DNA of 64,000 nucleotides from the NCBI GenBank assembly GCA_000434195.1, contig HF994471.1:55721-119720 (forward strand), in the 5' to 3' direction. Under the pieces are notes generated by a model. The model searched no databases, was not told the origin of the DNA, and was given only the letters and a program-made list of their open reading frames with translations. Position numbers and translations under genes: made by a program. Shown here piece after piece: positions 8,699-15,713 of this stretch (position 1 is its first letter; every line of letters begins with the position of its first letter). This stretch comes from Clostridium sp. CAG:780 (GTDB taxonomy: Bacteria > Bacillota > Clostridia > TANB77 > CAG-508).

Positions 8699-10618
8699 TT
8701 ATGCTTCTTCTTTCATCATATCAGCATCTCTATGTGCTTCAATTCCCCAATTTTTCTTAACGAATTTCTTGAACTCTTCAGCATCTGTATCATCCATGTT
8801 GTTTAGCATAGCCTTGATATTTTCTTCTGATATTGGGTTTGTTAGTACATATGTACCATCATGATATTCTAGTATATTTCTGTATTGGTATAATTCTCTG
8901 TTTGTTGTTTTTGTAAAGAACATTGTTGCATTATCCATGAATTTTTCTATTTTCTTTTCTGTTGTTTTTTCTTTTCTGTAATCAAATGTATATTCGTTTC
9001 TTTCTTCTACTGGTATACATTCTGTTATTCTTTCTATGTATCTTCTTCCTCTGAAGTCCTTTACTAAGTGGATATCAAAGTTTAATACTTGTACAACTTG
9101 CTCTTCTGCTGTTCTTTCATCTTTGAACACTCCTGCTCTAAGCATTGAGTTTCTTAGTGCTGTAACTAAGTCTGGGAATGTTTTAGCGTGGTGAGTAAAT
9201 AATGTAAATTTAGAAGCAACCTGTGCAGATTGGATCATCCAAGATGCTACGGGGTCAGTTGCAACCTCACCGATGATGTTAACAGAACCATCAGTCTTTT
9301 TCTGAACGTCCAAGCAGGCCTGTCCAGAAATTGTTTCTGTTTCACGCATTGATAATATGTTTCTTGTTGGATATATTTTTCTTAAGTGAAGCTCGAATGC
9401 AGTTTCTGTAATACGAAGGTTCATTGTTTCGTATATGTTTTCTATCATCGCCATAAGCATTGTTGTTTTACCACAACCCTGCTCACCAGTAAGCGATATG
9501 ATTCTTGCTCCTTTTACTAAGTATTTTAATAAATCTATTGTTTCGTCTTTTCCAGGGAATTTTACTATTTGTTCTAGTGTTGCTCTCTTTACGTCGAACT
9601 TTCTTACGAAAAATGCCCATGTTTCTGACATGCTTGGTCTAACAACAACGACACGAGAACCGTCTTTCATTTCATTGATTTTGTAACCATTTGTGTCTGA
9701 TAATTGTCCTGGGTTATTGAATTTGTATATATTCTGACAAACTCTCTTTAATTCTGCTTCTGTTCCAAATGACAAGAATGCAAGTCTTATTGATTTACCA
9801 CGGAACATTATCCAAATACTATCACAAGCACGTGGTACTTTGTGTTCTACTATTTGTCCTAAATAATCTCCATCTGTTTGTGCTACTTGGCTTAAAAAGC
9901 TTTCTGGAAGTCCAGATACACCACCAGATATACCATCTATGTTCATGTCTCTTATTTCATCTATACTGCTATATCCTTTGTAATGTTGATATATTCTTTG
10001 TACAACTATGCTTAATTTATCTTGGAATGTTAATGCAAAGTTTTCTTTTTCATATATATCTGAAATTTCTTCTGGCGTTATTACGTAAGAAGGTTTTGAT
10101 TCTCCTGCCACATATTTTAACTCGTCTAATTTGTATTTCTTTATTATTTCTGATAAAGCTTCATATCCGAATTCAGATTTATACATATATAGTATAATAT
10201 CAAATTTATCTTGTGCTGTTAAAAGTGATGGTACATCAAAAGGAATTGCTTTTGATACATTTATCTCGTCAACTCCATATTCGTTGTAAAGCATGTCATA
10301 TATTAATTCCTTAATATATTTCTTATCATTTACATCTCCATATGTACAGCCTTTTAACGCTTTTTTCAATTCGTATTTCTTGTTCTTTCTTCTTTTTAAT
10401 TCTTCTTCTGAAAGACCTATATCATATAAATTGATTTTTGTGATTTCGTCTAATCTCTTCTTTACAAATTCTGTCATTGTGCTTAATGTGTATGTTGCAT
10501 CATCTACTTGAATTTGTTCTTCAACTTCTTGGTTTTGTTTGTTTGTTATGAACTTGTGAACAATCGCAACTGCTACACCTATTACAATGGCCATTAATAT
10601 TAGATTAGTTATATTCAT
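8699..10618 (-). CDS. CpaF/TadA-family secretion ATPase with N-terminal membrane anchor
   Basis: A 639-residue protein. Residues 1-21 form a hydrophobic anchor, unusual for CpaF, which is normally soluble. A helical N-terminal domain follows, and the C-terminal RecA-like core has a Walker A motif GEQGCGKTT at 378-386, a Walker B region VNIIGEVATD and a THHAKTF histidine box, as in type II/IV secretion ATPases. It should hexamerise at the membrane and power assembly of the pilin-like proteins through the adjacent platform protein. It is larger than typical CpaF (about 450 residues) because of the extended N-terminal part. The gene ends 38 bases before the platform gene. Confidence 0.88.
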   Translation of the reverse strand: MNITNLILMAIVIGVAVAIVHKFITNKQNQEVEEQIQVDDATYTLSTMTEFVKKRLDEITKINLYDIGLSEEELKRRKNKKYELKKALKGCTYGDVNDKKYIKELIYDMLYNEYGVDEINVSKAIPFDVPSLLTAQDKFDIILYMYKSEFGYEALSEIIKKYKLDELKYVAGESKPSYVITPEEISDIYEKENFALTFQDKLSIVVQRIYQHYKGYSSIDEIRDMNIDGISGGVSGLPESFLSQVAQTDGDYLGQIVEHKVPRACDSIWIMFRGKSIRLAFLSFGTEAELKRVCQNIYKFNNPGQLSDTNGYKINEMKDGSRVVVVRPSMSETWAFFVRKFDVKRATLEQIVKFPGKDETIDLLKYLVKGARIISLTGEQGCGKTTMLMAMIENIYETMNLRITETAFELHLRKIYPTRNILSMRETETISGQACLDVQKKTDGSVNIIGEVATDPVASWMIQSAQVASKFTLFTHHAKTFPDLVTALRNSMLRAGVFKDERTAEEQVVQVLNFDIHLVKDFRGRRYIERITECIPVEERNEYTFDYRKEKTTEKKIEKFMDNATMFFTKTTNRELYQYRNILEYHDGTYVLTNPISEENIKAMLNNMDDTDAEEFKKFVKKNWGIEAHRDADMMKEEA

Positions 10619-10642
10619 GGTATTTTCTCCTTTCGCTAAGGC

Positions 10643-11488
10643 TTATACTTTAGCTTGTAGTTCTTTTAACTTAAATAATATGTTATCACATGTCTTTTTT
10701 GCTTCTTGTATAAATAATACATTTTTATCTGTTTGATCTGTTAAGCTTCTATATTTTAAAAAGTAATCTGCAACTTTTCCTTCTGAAGCTGCTTCGCTGA
10801 ACAAAGTGTTATATGATATTGCCGATATTGTTCTGCTTTCTTTTAAATATCTGCTTGTATTTTTTGTGTTGTATTTTGAATATCTGTCATATTTTCCTAA
10901 TAATAATAATGATCGATTCATTTTAAATACTGGATTTTTTTCTCTTAGTCTATCAAATTCGTTCAACGAATCCATGCCTTGCTTAAATGTTATTACTATT
11001 GCATCCGATGCTTGAAGAATTGCTCTTTTGTGTTCTTCCTTCATTCTTTTATCTATATCTATAAAAACTATATTATAATTTTTATCAGCAATTTTAACTA
11101 GTTCAGGATAGTACTGTGTAATTGAATCATACGCATCTCTATGAGTTGTGCTTGGTGCTACTAGTACATCCAATCTTTCTCTAAAAACTACCTTTGCATA
11201 GTCTGCAACAACGTTTGTAGATGTTCTATTGCTTTGAAGAACTTTTACCAATCCTTCTATTCCGTTGTTCATTCCGACGTCTCTGGTTCTGGTTCCTAAT
11301 ATATCTTTTAACGTGTCATCTTTTTCTTGTTCCCAAAAGCAATTTTCTACTGTTCTATCTTTGAACCCAGTTGCTACTTCTAATATTTTGAAGTTATGAT
11401 TGATAGCCATAAGTGTTGCTATTGCTACCGAAGCCAATGTTTGGCCTGTTTCCTTTTCGCTATCACTCCAAAAAGATACTATTGCCAT
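10643..11488 (-). CDS. CpaE/TadZ-like ParA-fold protein with altered P-loop
   Basis: A 281-residue protein whose N-terminal strand-loop-helix (VSFWSDSEKETGQTLASVAI) follows the ParA/MinD pattern, but the deviant Walker A KGGxGKT is replaced by KETGQT, so the lysine that contacts the phosphates is a glutamine. A later NIVFIDIDKR strand resembles Walker B. In Tad systems CpaE/TadZ directs the ATPase to a cell site, and some members have lost ATPase motifs. The gene lies one base after another ParA-like gene and 24 bases before the CpaF-like ATPase, which supports this role. Nucleotide binding may be weak or absent. Confidence 0.7.
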   Translation of the reverse strand: MAIVSFWSDSEKETGQTLASVAIATLMAINHNFKILEVATGFKDRTVENCFWEQEKDDTLKDILGTRTRDVGMNNGIEGLVKVLQSNRTSTNVVADYAKVVFRERLDVLVAPSTTHRDAYDSITQYYPELVKIADKNYNIVFIDIDKRMKEEHKRAILQASDAIVITFKQGMDSLNEFDRLREKNPVFKMNRSLLLLGKYDRYSKYNTKNTSRYLKESRTISAISYNTLFSEAASEGKVADYFLKYRSLTDQTDKNVLFIQEAKKTCDNILFKLKELQAKV

Positions 11489-11489
11489 A

Positions 11490-12188
11490 TTACATTCCTC
11501 TTTCTAATTGTTTAAATGCTCTTTTTACAGCATTTGATCTTTCATCATGCACTATTTCTGATGCTAGATAAACGAGTGCATCTTTGTATTCTGTGCTTAA
11601 TCCTTTATATTTTATTTTTTCTGTTCTTTGGTTTTCCATTATTACTTCTTGATCACTTGTTTGTAATGGAAAATATATTTTTTCGTCTTGCCATTTTATT
11701 TTATAACCTAATGATAGATAGTTTAGATATTCATCTTCCTCATCTGACATTATATTTGAAAAGTATATTTTCGTTAATTGTACCGGTAATTTTATTCCAC
11801 TCAAAACTTCTAGTCCTTTTTTTAGTGAGAATAAATCTGCAGAAGTTACAAAATAGTTTCTATTTGCTTCATATATTCCAAAGCTCTCTATTGATTCAGC
11901 TTTATCCATGTCTATCATTATATAGTCATATGTTAGGGCTGCCGTTTCTGGCATCCCTAAATATCTTTTTATTCCATTGTAGTCTGAAAAGCCAACAGCT
12001 ACATCTATTCCTTCATACTCTGTTACATACGACATCGTCGGGCTAATAACTGGAACAACGTATTTAGCTTTTTGATTTACAGTTGAGTCAATTATTAATA
12101 CTTTTTTGCCCATCTCGACTAAAATTCTAGAAACATATATCAAGAAATCTGTTTTGTCAAATGTTCCAATAAAGCCTATTTTCTCCAT
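11490..12188 (-). CDS. Second ParA/CpaE-like protein with degraded P-loop
   Basis: A 232-residue protein with the ParA-like order: KIGFIGTFDKTDFLIYVSRI (P-loop position), KVLIIDST (switch region) and YDYIMIDMD (Walker B-like). The P-loop keeps a lysine-threonine pair but has lost the glycines, so ordinary ATP binding is doubtful. It is unlike its neighbour in sequence but shares the fold pattern, so the pair may form a heterodimer. It starts 26 bases after the CpaB-like gene and abuts the next ParA-like gene, which indicates coupled translation. The most likely role is localisation or scaffolding of the pilus machine; this is inference. Confidence 0.65.
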   Translation of the reverse strand: MEKIGFIGTFDKTDFLIYVSRILVEMGKKVLIIDSTVNQKAKYVVPVISPTMSYVTEYEGIDVAVGFSDYNGIKRYLGMPETAALTYDYIMIDMDKAESIESFGIYEANRNYFVTSADLFSLKKGLEVLSGIKLPVQLTKIYFSNIMSDEEDEYLNYLSLGYKIKWQDEKIYFPLQTSDQEVIMENQRTEKIKYKGLSTEYKDALVYLASEIVHDERSNAVKRAFKQLERGM

Positions 12189-12213
12189 TGTTCCCTCCGA
12201 TTATTTTAATTCT

Positions 12214-13119
12214 TTAATTTCCTGCTAAAGAATCTAAGTAAGATTTTCTTTGTTCTGTTGTTGTTGATATATCTTTTGCTACTCCTGATTCAACTCCTGA
12301 TGTTGCTTGATTTTCATCCACATCAGAAACTTCTGAATTTATGCTGTCTCTGATTGATCTATAGGTTTGATATCTATTGTACATTGCTGTTTTAGCTTCT
12401 TGTACAACATTTGGATTTTGAGTTATTAAGTTGATTGTTTCTGTACTTGGTACATATGTAGGTGTTGCTTTTTCTTGTGTTCCTGGCTCTACATATTTTG
12501 CAGTATACAACATTGCACCTTTCATTTTATAAGCTTCAACTATTGCATTTGATAAAGATACTGTTTCATCTTCTGTTAATTTCATCCATATTGTATTTAA
12601 AGAATCAACACCTTCAATTTGTGGTATTTCTATTTTCTTTTTAGATATAACAATATAATCTAGTCCAGAAGGCATTCTTAGTCTTATATCAATATAATCC
12701 TCAGATGCGATTTGACTTGATATTTTTATCATATTATATTCTTGAACTCTTAAGTCATTTGTAAGTGGACTGTCTGATTCTGTTATCATAGAATCTGTTA
12801 TTATTGTTCCTTTTGTTAAATCTATTTTAGCTATTGTGTTTTCTGTTAAAGCAGATGCTTTTACTGTATTTGCTGGTGCAGCTGATTTATCTGTTGTTAC
12901 AGTAGCTAATTTACTTGCATCTATTGTATCTCCTGATTTAACATCTGTTTTTAAAGCATATGTTATAACAAGGCTTGCTTGTCTTTCTTCTTCAGCCTTC
13001 TTCATGTTTAACATACTGTAAAGTAAGAAAGCAACAACGATTGCCATTATTAAAAATGTTATTAATACTCCTAATATAAATGAGTTTCTCGCTTTTTTTT
13101 GCATTGGGTTTGTAGCCAT
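12214..13119 (-). CDS. CpaB/RcpC-like SAF-domain pilus assembly protein
   Basis: A 301-residue protein with a short positive N-terminus, one membrane helix (about 13-34) and then a SAF-like domain: ALKTDVKSGDTIDASKL and KIDLTKGTIITDSMI are the two strand-turn elements typical of CpaB. A coiled, serine/threonine-rich C-terminus follows. CpaB proteins sit outside the membrane and help form or stabilise Flp pili. It is the first gene of the operon and has a GGAGGAG site. A TGTCAA-x4-TTGACA inverted repeat lies just upstream and may be regulatory. Confidence 0.75.
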   Translation of the reverse strand: MATNPMQKKARNSFILGVLITFLIMAIVVAFLLYSMLNMKKAEEERQASLVITYALKTDVKSGDTIDASKLATVTTDKSAAPANTVKASALTENTIAKIDLTKGTIITDSMITESDSPLTNDLRVQEYNMIKISSQIASEDYIDIRLRMPSGLDYIVISKKKIEIPQIEGVDSLNTIWMKLTEDETVSLSNAIVEAYKMKGAMLYTAKYVEPGTQEKATPTYVPSTETINLITQNPNVVQEAKTAMYNRYQTYRSIRDSINSEVSDVDENQATSGVESGVAKDISTTTEQRKSYLDSLAGN

Positions 13120-13137
13120 AATTTTCTCCTCCTATAT

Positions 13138-13153
13138 GTCAATATTTTGACAA
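13138..13153 (-). promoter_or_regulatory. Inverted repeat before the pilus-like operon
   Basis: TGTCAA and TTGACA half-sites separated by four bases lie about 18 bases before the cpaB-like start codon, overlapping the expected leader. It could be an operator or a chance repeat in AT-rich DNA. No convincing sigma-A promoter with correct spacing was found next to it. Confidence 0.3.
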
Positions 13154-13190
13154 AATATATTACTTATTTAATTGTACAACAAAATATATT

Positions 13191-13216
13191 AAAAAACAAC
13201 AGATATTATCTGTTGT
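13191..13216 (-). terminator. Intrinsic terminator after the DUF2651-like gene
   Basis: A perfect 10-bp stem (13196-13205 with 13207-13216) runs into a T tract on the minus strand (A run at 13191-13196). It separates the upstream truA group from the pilus-like operon. Confidence 0.75.
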
Positions 13217-13255
13217 AATTTAACTTTAACTTTTCTGTAATATTTTTGTAATACT

Positions 13256-13711
13256 TTATCTTCTATACCAATTTATTCCATTTCCATAGCCTCTGTTATT
13301 ATTACTATTGCACATGCAATTTCTGTTTCTATTGCCACATCCACAACCACTTGAGTTGTTGTTGTCATCATTATCGTCGTCATTATCATTGTTTATAATT
13401 TCGTTTGCATCTAATGTATCTGTTCTTATACGGTTTGCCCTTATGTTATTTGCTCTTAGATTTCTTATAGTAAGTCCATCATTGTCTACAACTCTGCATA
13501 TAAACTGAACAATACTTGCTACAATAAAAGCTAAGATTGTATACACTATAGCATTTACTAAGAAAGATTCATCAAATGCAGCAAATGCTACAATTAAGTA
13601 TATTGCAAAAAATGTTGCCGCTACTAACAATGGACATTTAAGTATTTTTTGGAACACTACTGCCAATATTATTGTTGCTATTGGTAAAGCAAAAAATAAT
13701 AATAAATCCAT
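13256..13711 (-). CDS. Small membrane protein (DUF2651-like) with Asn/Asp/Cys-rich tail
   Basis: The start is taken at the ATG at 13709-13711, which has AAAGGAG eight bases upstream; the longer open frame has no such signal and would overlap truA. The 151-residue protein has three hydrophobic segments in its first 70 residues (MDLLLFFALPIATIILA, then AATFFAIYLIVAFAAF, then FLVNAIVYTILAFIVASIVQ) in the style of the small Bacillus YbeF/DUF2651 family. A pentapeptide-like LRANNIRANRIRTDTLDANE stretch follows, then a tail of asparagine, aspartate and cysteine (SGCGCGNRNRNCMC). The tail could bind metal or be surface exposed. Function is unknown. Confidence 0.65.
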   Translation of the reverse strand: MDLLLFFALPIATIILAVVFQKILKCPLLVAATFFAIYLIVAFAAFDESFLVNAIVYTILAFIVASIVQFICRVVDNDGLTIRNLRANNIRANRIRTDTLDANEIINNDNDDDNDDNNNSSGCGCGNRNRNCMCNSNNNRGYGNGINWYRR

Positions 13712-13772
13712 ACTAATTACTCCTTTTATCTTTTTTATATATAATATGGTTTTATTATTATTTATGTTACTC

Positions 13773-14510
13773 TTAGTCATATTTAACTTCTACTAGATAA
13801 AGACCATGCGCTGGAAGCGTCTTTCCTGCTCTTTGCCTATCTTTTGACTCTATTATTTCTGGTATTTCTTCTGGTCTAATTTTTCCAAGTCCTACATCTA
13901 ATAGTGTTCCTGATATTATTCTAACCATGTTATACAAGAATCCATTTCCTGTAAGTTCTATGATTATTTTTTCTCCTTCTTGTTTTACTATCGCTTTGTA
14001 AATTGTTCTAACACTATTTTTCGAACTAGTCCCGCTCGATTTAAAAGCCTTAAAATCGTGTTCTCCTTCAAAATACTTAGAAGCTTGTTTCATTTTTTCA
14101 ACATCTAGTTTGAATGGATATGAATATTCTAAATTTCTATATATTGCAGTTCCACATTTTGAATTGTTTATTATGTATCTATACGTTTTGTGTTTTGCAT
14201 TATATCTACTGTGAAACCTCTCATCAACCTCTTCTGCCTCTTTTATCACTATGCTATTTTTCAACTGTGAATTTATTGCAAGAGGTATTTTTTCTATTGA
14301 TATTTGAGAATTTGTCTTAAAATTTGCTACTTGTCCAAGTGCGTGAACTCCTGCATCAGTTCTACCTGAACCAATTAGATCAACTTCTTCTTTTGTAATA
14401 TTATAAATAGCTCTTTCTATTTCTCCTTGAATATTTAGTTTATTGGGTTGCTTTTGCCATCCATTATAACATTTTCCATCATATTCTATTGTTAATTTTA
14501 TATTTCTCAT
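13773..14510 (-). CDS. truA: tRNA pseudouridine(38-40) synthase
   Basis: A 245-residue protein, the normal length for TruA, which isomerises uridines 38-40 of the tRNA anticodon stem. The catalytic aspartate is D52 in GSGRTDAGVHALGQ. The N-terminal KLTIEYDGKCYNGWQ and the C-terminal GNGFLYNMVRIISGTL are family hallmarks. It follows cdaA after a 76-base gap filled by a cluster of short inverted repeats and precedes the small DUF2651-like gene. In many Clostridia truA sits in a ribosomal-protein operon with rplM; here it does not. Confidence 0.95.
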   Translation of the reverse strand: MRNIKLTIEYDGKCYNGWQKQPNKLNIQGEIERAIYNITKEEVDLIGSGRTDAGVHALGQVANFKTNSQISIEKIPLAINSQLKNSIVIKEAEEVDERFHSRYNAKHKTYRYIINNSKCGTAIYRNLEYSYPFKLDVEKMKQASKYFEGEHDFKAFKSSGTSSKNSVRTIYKAIVKQEGEKIIIELTGNGFLYNMVRIISGTLLDVGLGKIRPEEIPEIIESKDRQRAGKTLPAHGLYLVEVKYD

Positions 14511-14516
14511 TTATTT

Positions 14517-14588
14517 TAGAAGTTAGAAATAAAAGTTAGAAGTTGGAAGTATTCTAACTTCTATCCTCCAGCTTCTAACTTCCAACTT
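14517..14588. repeat. Cluster of inverted GTTAGAAG/CTTCTAAC units
   Basis: Several copies of a short unit (AGAAGTTAGAA-like) occur in both orientations. 14517-14527 is complementary to 14553-14563, and 14540-14550 is complementary to 14578-14588, so alternative hairpins can form. It fills the gap between cdaA and truA. It may be a REP-like intergenic element or a transcription terminator. Confidence 0.7.
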
Positions 14589-15525
14589 AATTATTTATTT
14601 TTGTTTGTTCTTCTGTTGTTTTTTTCTCGCTTTTTATCTTTTTTATATTTTTTAATCTTTTAATTTTATTTTCTTTTTTATTCTCTAGTCTATCTGTAAC
14701 TATATTTTTGATTAATATTTTCTTCAACGCTTCTTCTTTTACATCTGCTATAAGTGTTCCATCTTTTGCTATTGAAACTTTTCCAGATTCTTCTGATACA
14801 ACTATTGCTATTGCATCATATTCCTTTGATATTCCAACAGCTGCTCTATGTCTAGTTCCTAAGTCCTTTGATATATCTGTGCTATTTGCCAGTGGTAATA
14901 TACAAGCTGCTGCCATTATTTTATTATTATTTATGATTACAGCTCCATCGTGAAGAGGTGTTTTTGGTACAAATATATTTACTAACACTTGTGGCGATAT
15001 TTCGGAGTCCATTTCAATCCCAGTTGCCACTATATCACTCAAACTTATATCTCTTTGTATTACAATTAAGGCTCCTGTTTTTGTTTTTGCCATTTCTTCT
15101 ACTGCAATAACTATTTTATATATGTTCTCTCTTGTTCTTGCTTCCAAGCTTTTTTCCATTCCAAAGAAGTTTGTTAATTTATTTGTTCCTAGCTGTTCTA
15201 AAGCTCTTCTAATTTCTGGTTGGAATATCACAACTAATGCTATAACTCCAGATGGCAAGAAGGCTGTTAATACAGAGTGTACTATATTTAAGTTTAGCAA
15301 TCCACTTATCCAAGTTATTAATATAAAGAATACAATTCCTTTTATAAGTTGTATTGCTCTTGATTTTTTTGCTAGTTTTAGTATTTTTACTATTATGTAT
15401 ATTACTATTGTTAAATCTAATATTAGTGAAACCAACCTTATTGGATGCTGTTGCAATAGACTAAAATATTCTGATATGTTTTCTCCCCATATTGTTGCTA
15501 TTTCTGTTATAAAATTTTCTTTCAT
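14587..15525 (-). CDS. cdaA: Membrane diadenylate cyclase CdaA (DacA)
   Basis: A 312-residue protein. The N-terminal part has three hydrophobic segments (about 29-47, 58-74 and 78-100), and the DAC domain follows with the catalytic motifs HDGAVII and DLGTRHRAAVG. It makes cyclic di-AMP from two ATP molecules at the membrane, controlling potassium and osmolyte transport and cell-wall balance. The C-terminus is a lysine-rich tail. In most Firmicutes cdaA is followed by cdaR and glmM; neither is here, the next gene being truA. A second cyclase, disA, is encoded at 33.3-34.3 kb. Confidence 0.93.
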   Translation of the reverse strand: MKENFITEIATIWGENISEYFSLLQQHPIRLVSLILDLTIVIYIIVKILKLAKKSRAIQLIKGIVFFILITWISGLLNLNIVHSVLTAFLPSGVIALVVIFQPEIRRALEQLGTNKLTNFFGMEKSLEARTRENIYKIVIAVEEMAKTKTGALIVIQRDISLSDIVATGIEMDSEISPQVLVNIFVPKTPLHDGAVIINNNKIMAAACILPLANSTDISKDLGTRHRAAVGISKEYDAIAIVVSEESGKVSIAKDGTLIADVKEEALKKILIKNIVTDRLENKKENKIKRLKNIKKIKSEKKTTEEQTKINN

Positions 15526-15552
15526 ATTTTATCTCTTTTCCGTTATTTTATA

Positions 15553-15666
15553 TTAATGAACCATGTAGTATATTAGTGTTCCAGCCATAGCAACTACCAT
15601 TAATATTGCAAGCACAGCTGCCATGATTTTTACAAATATTCTTCCTGCTTCGTGTTTTTTTGACAT
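15553..15666 (-). CDS. 37-residue single-pass membrane peptide
   Basis: An ATG at 15664-15666 preceded by AGGAGG eight to nine bases away opens a frame of 37 residues, ending at TAA 15553-15555. The product is MSKKHEAGRIFVKI and then a hydrophobic helix (MAAVLAILMVVAMAGTLIYY). Length and layout resemble the DUF4044 class of tiny Firmicutes membrane proteins, though I cannot confirm membership. It lies between the glucoamylase-like gene upstream and cdaA downstream, ending 28 bases before cdaA, and is likely co-transcribed with it. Confidence 0.7.
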   Translation of the reverse strand: MSKKHEAGRIFVKIMAAVLAILMVVAMAGTLIYYMVH

Positions 15667-15713
15667 AATTTTATACCTCCTATAAAAACTATTTATATTG
15701 TAACATTTTTTTG

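Noticed and set aside
14517..14588. CRISPR array
   Set aside because: The repeat units are short, overlapping and in both orientations with no spacers. No cas gene is present anywhere in the window.
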